Source of the DNA: Paenibacillaceae bacterium
GTDB taxonomy: Bacteria > Bacillota > Bacilli > Paenibacillales > NBRC-103111
Direction of reading: 5' to 3'
DNA length: 64,000 nt
NCBI GenBank assembly: GCA_029256185.1
Contig: JAQSYI010000001.1
Span: forward strand, 372,001-436,000
Position numbers and translations under genes: made by a program. Position 1 is the stretch's first letter. Every line of letters begins with the position of its first letter. The notes beneath the pieces were generated by a model that saw only the letters and a program-made list of their open reading frames with translations, did not search any database and was not told where the DNA came from. Below, in pieces: positions 8,404 through 17,567 of the stretch.

Positions 8404-9894
8404 ATGATTATAAGCAAGAAGATCGGGCTATATGGTCTGGGGCTGGTTATGGCGGCTGCACTGCCGCTTGCGGGCTGCTCAGACGGCACGGAGCAAGAGG
8501 CGGCGCCTGTACCAAGTTCCGGCAGCGCTGCCCCGCAAGCATCCGGCGCAGCTGCTGCGAATGAGCTGAAGCCGGTGAAGCTAATCTGGTATCAGCGCAA
8601 TGCGGAGCCCAAGAATGTCCAGTCGGTCATGAAGAAAGCCAATGAAATCATTCAGCAGAAGATTAACGCTACCCTGGAATTCCGCTTTATTAATCCCGGT
8701 GATTATGACAGCAAGATGCAACTGATCATGTCCTCTGCAGAGGAATATGATATCGCCTTCACTTCCAGCTGGGCCAACAATTACCTGAATAACGTCAGCA
8801 AGGGCGCCTACTTGCCGCTGGATGAGATTATAGGCAAATACCCTAAGCTGCAGGCGCTATTCACCAAGGAGATCTGGGACGCCGTGCGGGTCAACGGGAA
8901 GATATACGGCGTGCCCAATAATCAAATTATGGCGGATCAGCAAGGGTTATGGTTCAAGAAGGATCTGGCGGACAAGTACAAGCTGGATGTGGCTAACATT
9001 AAATCCTGGGAGGATATGACTCCTATCCTCCAGAAGATCAAGGACAACGAGCCGGGGGTCAATCCGATCCGGAGCGGCCCTAAATCCCTGTTTGAGGAGT
9101 ATCAGCCGGCTGTTGAGGATTTCCATGTGGACACGAAAACCTGGAAGGTTCACTATCAGCCTGAAGAGCAGCTTGACAGGTACAAGCTGATGCGGGATTG
9201 GAACCAGAAGGGCTTCTTTCCTCAGGATGTAGCCACCCTTAAGGATGAAGCATCTCTGATCAAGGCAGGGAAAATATTCAGCCGCTTCAGCCGCTACAAG
9301 CCGGGTGGGGAGGCAGAGTTTAAACAACTCAACGGATTTGAGCCCATCATGATTTCAACTGGTCCAGCGGTAATCCAACGTGGCGGGGTATTAAGCACGC
9401 TTAATGCTGTAAGCGCCACCTCCAAGAATCCGGAGCGGGCGGTGATGCTGATCAATCTGATCAATACCGACAAAGAACTGTTTAATCTGTTGAAATTCGG
9501 TATTGAGGGACAGGATTATGTGAAGACGGGTGAGAACCGGATTGAAAAGAAGCCGGATACCTATTTACTTGCAGGCTGGATGTTCGGCAATGAATTCTTG
9601 AGCTACCTGGTTCCCGGCCAGCCTGATGATGTCTGGGAGCAAACCCGGAAGATGAATGAAACCGCTGCCGTTGATCCCATGATCAGCTTTTCCTTCGACC
9701 GCAAGGCAGTAGAGAATGAAATTGCCCAATTAAGCGCAGTCACCAAGGAGTATGAACCCATTCTCCTCAATGGTCTGGATGATCCGGAGAAGATGCTCAA
9801 GGCTTTCATGGAGAAACGCAAGGCGGCAGGGCATGACAAGGTGCTGGCGGAGATCCAGCGGCAAGTAGATGAATGGAGGAAGACGCAAAAATAA
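8404..9894 (+). CDS. Sugar-binding lipoprotein, LplA type (module 1)
   Basis: A 496-residue extracellular solute-binding protein. The N-terminus has a lipobox LAGC with Cys25 as the predicted lipid anchor, then an Ala/Ser-rich linker, as usual for Gram-positive binding proteins. I chose the ATG at 8404, preceded by GGAGGGG. It should deliver an oligosaccharide to the two permeases upstream. Length and layout fit LplA/DUF3502-type proteins. The ligand is unknown. Confidence 0.9.
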   Translation: MIISKKIGLYGLGLVMAAALPLAGCSDGTEQEAAPVPSSGSAAPQASGAAAANELKPVKLIWYQRNAEPKNVQSVMKKANEIIQQKINATLEFRFINPGDYDSKMQLIMSSAEEYDIAFTSSWANNYLNNVSKGAYLPLDEIIGKYPKLQALFTKEIWDAVRVNGKIYGVPNNQIMADQQGLWFKKDLADKYKLDVANIKSWEDMTPILQKIKDNEPGVNPIRSGPKSLFEEYQPAVEDFHVDTKTWKVHYQPEEQLDRYKLMRDWNQKGFFPQDVATLKDEASLIKAGKIFSRFSRYKPGGEAEFKQLNGFEPIMISTGPAVIQRGGVLSTLNAVSATSKNPERAVMLINLINTDKELFNLLKFGIEGQDYVKTGENRIEKKPDTYLLAGWMFGNEFLSYLVPGQPDDVWEQTRKMNETAAVDPMISFSFDRKAVENEIAQLSAVTKEYEPILLNGLDDPEKMLKAFMEKRKAAGHDKVLAEIQRQVDEWRKTQK

Positions 9895-9919
9895 TTCTTC
9901 GACTTCCATGATAGGTGCG

Positions 9920-9969
9920 CGTCCCGCAGCAGCGGATCTTCGGATGGGGAATACCGATGCTGCGGGACG
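9920..9969 (+). terminator. Inverted repeat after the module 1 operon
   Basis: Perfect 12-base arms CGTCCCGCAGCA (9920-9931) and TGCTGCGGGACG (9958-9969) surround a 26-base loop, followed by AACTTTT. The position just after the binding protein fits transcription end, but the T-tract is weak. Confidence 0.45.
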
Positions 9970-10010
9970 AACTTTTGGGGATAACCAAACGATTAGGAGA
10001 GTGATATTTG

Positions 10011-10231
10011 ATGAGTTGGCAGTTCGGATGCACCGTTGTGCTGCTGCTGGGAGCAGTGGAGCCTGGCCGCCGCGGCAAGTTCGTATCCGAATGAAAGCGC
10101 TATTAATGCCGATGCAGCCATCCTTCCAGGCGATCAATTCACAGCAATTAGTTCCGGCGGGGCTTAAGCGCTTGCCCGTAGAGGCAAAAGCGGCTGTCCC
10201 GGAGCTTGATCTAGCCTCCACAGCGGGGTGA
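10011..10231 (+). pseudogene. Decayed N-terminus of an exported protein
   Basis: An AGGAGAG site precedes an ATG at 10011 that opens MSWQFGCTVVLLLGA, a plausible signal peptide start. The frame then stops at 10094. Shifting by one base continues as SLAAAASSYPNES, a natural cleavage region and mature start, until a stop at 10165-10167. A third frame continues to a TGA ending at 10231. A frameshifted exported-protein gene is the simplest reading. Its parent cannot be named. The remnant lies just upstream of the A/T-rich beta-helix gene. Confidence 0.4.
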
Positions 10232-10233
10232 AC

Positions 10234-10263
10234 AAAAAAAGGACCCTGGCCATCAGGCCAGGG
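10234..10263 (-). terminator. Hairpin with T-tract on the minus strand
   Basis: CCCTGGCC (10244-10251), loop ATCA and GGCCAGGG (10256-10263) form a perfect stem. On the minus strand it is followed by a T-rich tract (seven A bases at 10234-10240 on the plus strand). No minus-strand gene is visible to its right, so what it terminates is unclear. It lies in the leader of the gene starting at 10320. Confidence 0.5.
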
Positions 10264-10319
10264 CACATGAGGACTTATTAATCTGCGAAACCGAACTTTA
10301 TAGTGGGAGGAGAAATATA

Positions 10320-13300
10320 ATGCTAAAACGGATTATGGCGATTGCTCTTATAGTTTCACTTGTTGTTCCGGGGATGTCTGCTTATCTTGCTGTTGTTGCC
10401 CGCGCAGCCGGAAATATGTATTATGTTTCAGATTCAGGCGGCAATGATGCTTCGGGAGACGGTTCAATGTCGAATCCCTGGAAAACGATTTCAAAAGCAG
10501 CACATACACTGAATGCAGGAGATACCGTTATTATTAGCGGAGGAACATACCGTGAGTACGTAGCAAATTTTAAAAGCAGCGGTACCTCCGAGGCCCCGAT
10601 CACATATATGGCTGCTCCGGGTGAAATGGTCACCATTTCCGGGACAGAGCCGGTTGCCGGATTTGTCCGGGAAGGAACCAGCAATATTTACAAGGGACCG
10701 GTTACAATGAACCTTGGCTCGGAAAATCAGGTATTCCGGAACGGTAACGCAATGAATGAAGCAAGATGGCCCGACATGGAGCCAGGTGCAACCTTATCAA
10801 TGCCTACTCTAGCTACAATGCAAGGTGGATCGCTTACCACTGCTCGGGATACCAATTTGCCGGATATTGACTACACCGGTGCGAAAATATGGAGTGCAGG
10901 AGGGTATGCTTGGGTAGGCTGGATAGGAACCATTTCATCATTTAATCCAGCTTCAAAAACACTTACCTTCAATAATGGGCGTACAGCAAACATCAACTAT
11001 GATGCTACTGGAGGCAATCGGTACTATGTATTCGGAAATAAAGCCCTCTTGGATACTGACGGCGAGTGGTGGTATGATGGATCGGGAAATCTATATGTAT
11101 ACTCGTCTGTCGGGGCTCCGACAAACATTGAGGTGAAAACCCGTATCACAGGGATCGAAATCGCTGCCCAATCCTATATTAATATAACCGGCATCCATTT
11201 AATCGGATGTAATATTGTAACAGGATCAGGTTCATCCCATATCACAATAGATGGAATTACTGCACGAAATGTTAGTAGTGGTCCAGGGGCTAACTTCACA
11301 GTAGGGAATACTTCGCCCAGACATGGAATTACGATCAATGGTACGGATAATACGATTAAGAATAGTGACCTTGCTTACGCAACAGGCGATATCTTAATTA
11401 TTTACGGAAGCAGAAACAAATTAATTAACTCTACCATTTCAGACGGCAACTATATAGGCTCATATAATGCTTCTGTTCTTATTGCCGGCATTGATGCAGT
11501 GATATCCAACAATACAATAACTCGTTCCGGGAGAACAGGTTTATCTGGCAACCCTTCTATGAGAAGAGCTATCATACAATATAATGATATTTCACAAGCC
11601 GGGCTGCTGACAGCGGATACAGCTGGAATCTATATACCCAACGTCGATGCAATGGGAACGGAAATCAGGTATAACAAGATCCATGACATTGACACGCATC
11701 TTGGGGCAGGAATATATCTGGATAATGCCACCAGTAATTTTCTGGTTCATCACAATGTAATCTGGAACACAAAGGGTGAGTCGATAAGAGCTAATATCAT
11801 ATCCAACGAAGTTCTGATCTTTAACAATACAGGGGCAAAATCAAAGCTTGATATTGCGCAGTTCGGACCAGCTTTTCTCAATGATACCTTGGGAACAAGA
11901 TTTTATAATAATATATTTACGTCTGGAAAAGTGCTTGCAGGCAGTCAACTTTTCAGATCAGAGGACAAAGTAAATATATGGAATGCTCCTGAAGATATTT
12001 TCGTGGATTATGCAAATAATGATTTTCGCATTAAGCCGGGGAGTATCGGGGACGACAGCGGTATGATCATATCAGGTGTTACAGATGGTTATATGGGAGC
12101 CGCTCCCGAAATTGGCGCATACGAAATTGATCCTGCAACAGGCCAAGCCTCAGAAATACAAGCCGGGTTCAATCCATCAAACCCTCTTGCTTTAATAAAT
12201 ACGGTACTTACAGATACAGAGTACAAATCATATGTAAAAAACGGCACTTTCCAGGATGGGATTTCAAATTGGACTGTCGCAAATGCTGTATATTCTGTGA
12301 ATCCTATAAATGCAAACTCATGGCTCTTGGAAACATCTTTTGCAAGAAACCAAGATAAATCTGTAAGCCTGGGAAATCAGGCTAAAATTATCCAAACCAT
12401 AACGGGTTTGAAGCCCAATACGACATATTTGCTGGCCGGCTGGATGAAGACGGCTTCCACGGCAGGTAATGTTGCGCTTGGAGTTGAAGATTATGGCGGT
12501 TCTACTGTAGAGCAGAATGTGTATCAAACAGCATGGACGGAGAAAAAAGTGAGCTTTACTACAGGGGCGAACAATACTTCTGCCACCATCTATGTTGAAA
12601 ACAAATTACCGTCGTCTTCAGCAAGTACACCGGTTGCCAATATTACTAAGTTGAAGTCTGTTACGGGTGTGAATACAACCACAACACCGGCAACTATTTC
12701 ATTTGACGAAGCGATCCCATATATCAATGCACAAATGTCTGCCGATAAAAAAGTTAGTTTCCGATTATTGTCAACCACACCTGGCAGCACGCAGTTATAC
12801 AGAAACGATTCAACGAATAAGCCATTTCTGATTATGAAGAACCAGGAAGGCACTACTTTTACGATTCCTATCGCTGAAGGAACCTATGTTGCCAGTTTGG
12901 CGTCCGATCCTATTAATGCTACTTTTATTAAATTGACCTCAAATAATCCGCAAAGAAACGGTTATATGAAGTTTGATTTAAGCAGTGTTACCGGAACCAT
13001 ATCAAAAGCGGATCTGAAGTATGGTGTAAACTTTGCAAATCAGGCAGCTTTTGATATTTATAGTTTTCCATACAACGGCTGGAGTTCGGGGACGATGACA
13101 TGGGCTAATCAAAATTATGTAGATACAACTGAGTTCGCCTATGCAGATGATATACAGGCTATCCTTCCGTATGATGCAGCAGGGGCATCACTTGATCTGA
13201 GAAATATAATTGTGAATGCTCGTACACAATTATATCAAGCGGGTAATTATATGAATCAGGATATAAAGAATAATTTTAGTCATTCAACCGAACAAGCACA

Positions 13301-14177
13301 TCAAGCATTAAATAGCGCCTCTGCTACTGAAGCTGTTTATTCAAGCGCCTATCAAACCCTTCATTCTCACTTGGAAATTTTTGCTGCACGGCTAGGCTTG
13401 GAGAAGGATATTCAACATGCCCAGACCGAGTTAAATGCTGCCGAAGAAAGTACGGAGTATTATAGATATCCCATCGGTTCCAAGTCCGTTCTGCAGAGTG
13501 CAATCCATGCGGCAATTGCAGCGTTAAATTCACCTTCAGCAAACAAGCAGGATTTGAATAGCGCTCAGGCCACCCTGTTCACGAAATTTAATTTGTTTAA
13601 AAAATCAATAAACATGCCTCCGTTAACATCGTATACAAAAGCTGACATGAGTTTACTAGCGGACAGTAATAACTGGAGTCCGGTACTGACAAATTCCGAT
13701 AATTTCTATAACATTAATAAACGGAACACATATAAATATTTAAAGAACAAATTCGGAGATGAACGATTTGAATTCGGTTTAAAATATCAATACCTGTCTG
13801 CTAACGATACTCCCGGAGTTGTACTGAGAAAACAAGATACAGGGACTACCTGGACAGGCACCCACTACTCACTCGTGTTGCAAAGGGATATCTTTCAGAT
13901 TCAAAAGTGGGTAAACGGCAATCAAACCAATCTGGCATCATACCCCAATACACTTATAACGGATGGTTCAGAAGTCTATAATATACAGACAGGTGCCGCG
14001 AATACTCCTTTGGGAGTGCGATTGTATATGTTTGTCAATGGGCAAGTTGCATTCGATATGATAGATAAAGACAGCCCTATTTTGCAGGACGGATATTTTG
14101 GATTCCAGGCACAAAGCGGAAATAACAACGATGTTATGAATATTGCTGCTTATTCAGCAATTCGGTGTACACCATAA
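10320..14177 (+). CDS. Secreted multidomain right-handed beta-helix protein, probable polysaccharide lyase or hydrolase
   Basis: A 1285-residue exported protein. A signal peptide ends near residue 30 (VVARA/A). Residues about 35-600 start MYYVSDSGGNDASGDG and show NPWKTISKAA and the Asn/Ile-rich repeats of a parallel beta-helix, as in pectate-lyase-like and chondroitinase-B-like enzymes. Then come a jelly-roll carbohydrate-binding region (about 633-790), a DNRLRE/CBM96-like domain (about 807-957, with NGYMKFDLSSV), a helical FIVAR-like stretch and a C-terminal LamG/DUF1080-like domain. GGGAGGAG precedes the ATG. The gene is visibly richer in A/T than its neighbours, which suggests transfer. 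Substrate and catalytic residues could not be assigned. Confidence 0.8.
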   Translation: MLKRIMAIALIVSLVVPGMSAYLAVVARAAGNMYYVSDSGGNDASGDGSMSNPWKTISKAAHTLNAGDTVIISGGTYREYVANFKSSGTSEAPITYMAAPGEMVTISGTEPVAGFVREGTSNIYKGPVTMNLGSENQVFRNGNAMNEARWPDMEPGATLSMPTLATMQGGSLTTARDTNLPDIDYTGAKIWSAGGYAWVGWIGTISSFNPASKTLTFNNGRTANINYDATGGNRYYVFGNKALLDTDGEWWYDGSGNLYVYSSVGAPTNIEVKTRITGIEIAAQSYINITGIHLIGCNIVTGSGSSHITIDGITARNVSSGPGANFTVGNTSPRHGITINGTDNTIKNSDLAYATGDILIIYGSRNKLINSTISDGNYIGSYNASVLIAGIDAVISNNTITRSGRTGLSGNPSMRRAIIQYNDISQAGLLTADTAGIYIPNVDAMGTEIRYNKIHDIDTHLGAGIYLDNATSNFLVHHNVIWNTKGESIRANIISNEVLIFNNTGAKSKLDIAQFGPAFLNDTLGTRFYNNIFTSGKVLAGSQLFRSEDKVNIWNAPEDIFVDYANNDFRIKPGSIGDDSGMIISGVTDGYMGAAPEIGAYEIDPATGQASEIQAGFNPSNPLALINTVLTDTEYKSYVKNGTFQDGISNWTVANAVYSVNPINANSWLLETSFARNQDKSVSLGNQAKIIQTITGLKPNTTYLLAGWMKTASTAGNVALGVEDYGGSTVEQNVYQTAWTEKKVSFTTGANNTSATIYVENKLPSSSASTPVANITKLKSVTGVNTTTTPATISFDEAIPYINAQMSADKKVSFRLLSTTPGSTQLYRNDSTNKPFLIMKNQEGTTFTIPIAEGTYVASLASDPINATFIKLTSNNPQRNGYMKFDLSSVTGTISKADLKYGVNFANQAAFDIYSFPYNGWSSGTMTWANQNYVDTTEFAYADDIQAILPYDAAGASLDLRNIIVNARTQLYQAGNYMNQDIKNNFSHSTEQAHQALNSASATEAVYSSAYQTLHSHLEIFAARLGLEKDIQHAQTELNAAEESTEYYRYPIGSKSVLQSAIHAAIAALNSPSANKQDLNSAQATLFTKFNLFKKSINMPPLTSYTKADMSLLADSNNWSPVLTNSDNFYNINKRNTYKYLKNKFGDERFEFGLKYQYLSANDTPGVVLRKQDTGTTWTGTHYSLVLQRDIFQIQKWVNGNQTNLASYPNTLITDGSEVYNIQTGAANTPLGVRLYMFVNGQVAFDMIDKDSPILQDGYFGFQAQSGNNNDVMNIAAYSAIRCTP

Positions 14178-14287
14178 ATGCCCCGCTTCATGTCGGGGAG
14201 AATACATTCACATTTATCGTCATAGCTGAAGACGGTACGACCACTGGGAATTACTCGCTCCATGTATACCGAGCGGAGTTGCCGTAA
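14177..14287 (+). pseudogene. Orphan C-terminal piece of a cadherin-like beta-sandwich domain
   Basis: Directly past the stop of the beta-helix gene, in another frame, lie 36 codons ending in TAA. They read APLHVGENTFTF, then IVIAEDGTTTG and YSLHVYRAELP, the signature end of Cadherin-like (PF12733-type) beta-sandwich domains of secreted Bacillota proteins. In the same frame the upstream codons give SVYTIN and then lose sense. It has no start of its own. It is either the frameshifted tail of the beta-helix gene or, more interestingly, the tail of an older gene that gene replaced. Confidence 0.55.
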
Positions 14288-14375
14288 AGCACAGTTTTGA
14301 CACTGCAAGCAATTGATGTAGATAAAAGCCAGCGGATAGTATGGGCAAGCGGATGAATGTAGGGCAACACAACAT

Positions 14376-14422
14376 AATTAGTCATGCCGGAAAATGCTGC
14401 AGCACATCCGGCATGACTAATT
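14376..14422. terminator. 15-base inverted repeat between convergent genes
   Basis: AATTAGTCATGCCGG (14376-14390) and its exact complement (14408-14422) flank a 17-base loop. It sits between the beta-helix gene remnant and the stop of the minus-strand DUF2264 gene, the expected place for a bidirectional terminator. No clear T-tract follows on either strand. The remaining spacer 14288-14375 shows nothing. Confidence 0.5.
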
Positions 14423-14442
14423 CGCGTCTTAATATAGAGTTG

Positions 14443-16377
14443 TTATATGAGTCGGCTGTCCAGCTTCAGCCGCAGCGCAGGCTCCGGCGAATCTGCCCCG
14501 GGGAGATGCACCAGCAGTTCCCCGTTGACTGCCTGCACCTGGGGAGCAAGGTCCCACTGGCCCGCGGAAGCCGCTCCGTTGAAGGCTTCCCCATACACGG
14601 CTGTCGCCAGCCACGTGACGGCGCCCGCCGGGAATCGCACCCTTACCGTAGGAATCACGGTGCGGTTGACGATTACATTGGTGTTGGCCTGGGCGTTCAC
14701 CAGTTCGGCCTGACCCTCTCCGTACAGCAGCTTTACTCCACTGGCGGCCCGGCCGTAAGCCGCCCGGACCGCATGTCCCTGCTGCTGTACCTGAAGGACA
14801 GGGGCGGGAAGACCGTTCCCCGCAACCTGCGGGCTATCGGGACGCACCCCGCCGGAGCCTGCTCCCTCAATCCCCAGGGCAAATCCACCCTCCGCTCCGT
14901 CCAGCGCGCGGCCCGCCGCAACCCGGTGAATCCGCACATGCCACGGCACACCCGGAATGATCCAGGTGCATACCTCCACATCCGCCCAAGGCTTCCAACG
15001 GGCAAACACCAGTCCGTCGCGCACAGAAATTTCCTCACATCTCCGCTTCACCCGGTACAGATTGTCACCCTCGCTTAACGCCAGCATGGAATCGTACGCC
15101 CCTTGGGACAATCCCCATTCCGCCCGCGGCACACTGAAGCCGAAGCAGGTGGAATAGGCGAATTTCTCATATTTGGCAGACGTATGGGTGTGCTCGTTGG
15201 AGGAGGGATGCCCGGAATTAAAGGCTACCACATGAGGCGCCTCCGCCTGTCTATACAAAACGATATGTGCGGGTTCCTGCACAAATTGTCTCTTTAGTTT
15301 GGGCAGCGGCAGCTCCTCGGCCGTCCAGAACGGATGCTCCTCCGGCAGCGCCAGGAGCAGGAAAGTTTTCATGGCCCAATAAGGGGAGCCGGGAGAATTG
15401 TAATTCTCGGCCATCACCAGGTTGGGATAAGCATATCCAATGGTGAGAATGCCGTCCGGAGTAAACACAGGCTGGGCGAACCACCAGCGCATATGGCGAA
15501 GGATGATTCCCTTCATGACCCCCATGGAAAACGGTTCCTCCACCCCCGCGAAGACAAGCGCGCTCCAGAAGGCAGCCTGGGAGAAGCGGTAGGCCAGGCT
15601 CCGTCCGTAAGGAAGTGCCGCCCCGTCGTCAGCGAACCAATGAATGAACTGGCCGGCGAACAAGGAAGCCCGCTCCCGGTACAGGCGGGCGCGGTCCGGG
15701 TCTGTATCCTCCATCAGCGCGGCATAGAGCAGCCCGTAATAATGAATGGCGAATGGAACATAATAATCGCTATGACCACCTATTCCATCGGAGTACCAGC
15801 CCTCACCCAAGTAAAAGCGTTCCATCTCATCCAGCGTGCTTGCCGTCAGCTCTTGATCATAGGGTAATCCCGCCTTGCGGAAGCCCATCTGCACCAATAC
15901 CCGGAACAGAAGCCAGTTGCAATCCCACAGCTTATGGTCATTAATCGGCGCAAGCCAGGCGGCAAGCCGCTCCATCCCCTCTTGGCCCAGTCCCCCGGCA
16001 AGCTTCTCGGGAATCAGGGAGAGGGCCAGGCCGAATGCCGCCATCTCTACGGAGCGTTGATCGTAATCACCGGCGGCACCCCAATATTCCTCATGGGCCG
16101 GGTTGGTGCCGTTGGCAATCCCGGTCATATAGGTATCCCACAGGGGGCTGTCTCCGCCGCCTGCGATAAGGGGGACAAGCCCCCACAGCACCCGGGAAAA
16201 GCCTTCCATGCCCGCCACCTCCCCGCTGTAGCTGGTGCCGGTGCTGCCCAGCATAAGCCGGGCGGAGCCGCTGCTGTAGTAGGGCTGCAGAGGAGCGGTC
16301 AACTGCAAGAATGCGCGGCGCAGATCGTCCCGGGTCTGCAGGGGATTATTCTGAATAGGCAAGGGAAAACGGTTCAT
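14443..16377 (-). CDS. DUF2264 family protein, probable cytoplasmic carbohydrate-active enzyme
   Basis: A 644-residue protein without signal peptide or membrane segment. The opening (NNPLQTRDDLRRAF), then GMEGFSRVLWG and a Trp/Tyr-rich alpha-toroid-like region (VLVQMGFR, WYSDGIGGHSDYYVPFAIHYYGLLYA), match DUF2264. GGAGG lies ten bases before the ATG. The family often occurs beside polysaccharide-lyase genes, and its fold resembles alpha/alpha-barrel lyases and hydrolases; its reaction is not firmly known to me. It is divergent from the MalF/MalG-type transporter across a 254-base region, so co-regulation is likely. Confidence 0.82.
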   Translation of the reverse strand: MNRFPLPIQNNPLQTRDDLRRAFLQLTAPLQPYYSSGSARLMLGSTGTSYSGEVAGMEGFSRVLWGLVPLIAGGGDSPLWDTYMTGIANGTNPAHEEYWGAAGDYDQRSVEMAAFGLALSLIPEKLAGGLGQEGMERLAAWLAPINDHKLWDCNWLLFRVLVQMGFRKAGLPYDQELTASTLDEMERFYLGEGWYSDGIGGHSDYYVPFAIHYYGLLYAALMEDTDPDRARLYRERASLFAGQFIHWFADDGAALPYGRSLAYRFSQAAFWSALVFAGVEEPFSMGVMKGIILRHMRWWFAQPVFTPDGILTIGYAYPNLVMAENYNSPGSPYWAMKTFLLLALPEEHPFWTAEELPLPKLKRQFVQEPAHIVLYRQAEAPHVVAFNSGHPSSNEHTHTSAKYEKFAYSTCFGFSVPRAEWGLSQGAYDSMLALSEGDNLYRVKRRCEEISVRDGLVFARWKPWADVEVCTWIIPGVPWHVRIHRVAAGRALDGAEGGFALGIEGAGSGGVRPDSPQVAGNGLPAPVLQVQQQGHAVRAAYGRAASGVKLLYGEGQAELVNAQANTNVIVNRTVIPTVRVRFPAGAVTWLATAVYGEAFNGAASAGQWDLAPQVQAVNGELLVHLPGADSPEPALRLKLDSRLI

Positions 16378-16515
16378 ACGGATACATCCTCCAGGAATTC
16401 ATAATGAAAACAGGCATCGGCCATTTGATTGAGACAGCGTTTAAGAGAAACCAATATGGAAACGATTCGATTATACGATATACTGCCGGGAAAAAACCGG
16501 GCGACAGGCAAGATG

Positions 16516-16578
16516 TCAAAATAGAAGTTGAATATATCAAAATAGCGTTATGGTTGCGGATCGCCAGTTCTCTATAAT
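16516..16578 (+). promoter_or_regulatory. Candidate YesN-type operator and -10 of the module 2 transporter
   Basis: Two direct TCAAAATAG repeats at 16516-16524 and 16537-16545 are 21 bases apart, two helical turns. A TATAAT at 16573-16578 follows with only a weak -35. Direct half-sites touching a poor -35 are typical of AraC-type activators. The YesN-like regulator encoded at 20872 is the natural candidate. Confidence 0.5.
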
Positions 16579-16631
16579 CAAGCCATACGTTTATGAATGC
16601 ATGACAACTACGTGAGAGGTGAGCCAAGGCG

Positions 16632-17546
16632 ATGAAACCCGAACAAAAGCAAAAGTCAGGGAAGCACGTGCTGCGCAGGCAAGAAACCATATCGGGAATT
16701 CTGTTTGTCAGCCCCATGATGATAGGGCTTATTGTATTAACATTATTGCCTATTCTGGCAACATTTGTACTGAGCTTAGCCGATTGGAACTTTGTCCAGG
16801 GGTTCAAGGGCATCAAGTGGATCGGATTCGACAACTTCACCAGACTGTTCTCGGAGGAAACCTTCCGCATTTCCTTTAAGAACAACATCATCTTCTTGTT
16901 GACTGTTCCCATCTATCTGGTGATATCCATGATTTTGGCAATCCTGATCAACAAGCATGTTTATCTGAAGTCCTATTTTAAAGTCGCCTTCTTCATGCCC
17001 TATATCTCCAGCGTAGTCGCGGTGGCGATTGTGTGGCAGGTGCTGTTCCACCCTTCTTCCGGACCTGTGAACCAGCTCCTGATGTCTCTTGGCATCGATA
17101 ATCCGCCCAAGTGGATTGCCGACCCTTCCTTTGCTCTCGGATCAGTGATGATGATCTCGGTCTGGATTTCCATCGGCTTCAACATGATCGTCTACATGGC
17201 CGGACTTCAATCCATCCCGAAGGACCTTTATGAAGCGGCCGAGATTGACGGGGCCAACGCCTGGGTGCAGCTGCGCCGCATTACCGTTCCCATGCTGTCG
17301 CCAACTACTTTCTTCTTGCTGATTACCGGGATTATCTCTTCGTTTAAGGTGTTCGACCTGATTGCCGTCCTCACTGCAGGCGGGCCCATGCGGTCCACCA
17401 GCATGCTGGTGTGGTACCTGTATGACGAGGCCTTCGTAAGCCTTCGGGTAGGCTACGCCTCCTCGGTAGCCGTTGTGCTGTTCGCCTGTGTGCTTGCCAT
17501 CACCGCGCTGCAATGGCTGGGCCAGAAGAAATGGGTTAACTATTAA
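16632..17546 (+). CDS. ABC sugar permease, MalF/MsmF type (module 2)
   Basis: A 304-residue permease with about six membrane helices. The EAA loop reads EAAEIDGANAWVQLRRITVP and the N-terminal pattern SPMMIGLIVLTLLPILATF is typical of UgpA/MsmF proteins, a different branch from the LplB proteins elsewhere in the window. GAGAGGTGAG plus AAGG precede the ATG. Its binding protein is not adjacent but lies beyond the two-component genes at 22602. No ATPase gene accompanies it. Confidence 0.92.
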   Translation: MKPEQKQKSGKHVLRRQETISGILFVSPMMIGLIVLTLLPILATFVLSLADWNFVQGFKGIKWIGFDNFTRLFSEETFRISFKNNIIFLLTVPIYLVISMILAILINKHVYLKSYFKVAFFMPYISSVVAVAIVWQVLFHPSSGPVNQLLMSLGIDNPPKWIADPSFALGSVMMISVWISIGFNMIVYMAGLQSIPKDLYEAAEIDGANAWVQLRRITVPMLSPTTFFLLITGIISSFKVFDLIAVLTAGGPMRSTSMLVWYLYDEAFVSLRVGYASSVAVVLFACVLAITALQWLGQKKWVNY

Positions 17547-17567
17547 GGATCAGGAGGACGAACATAC

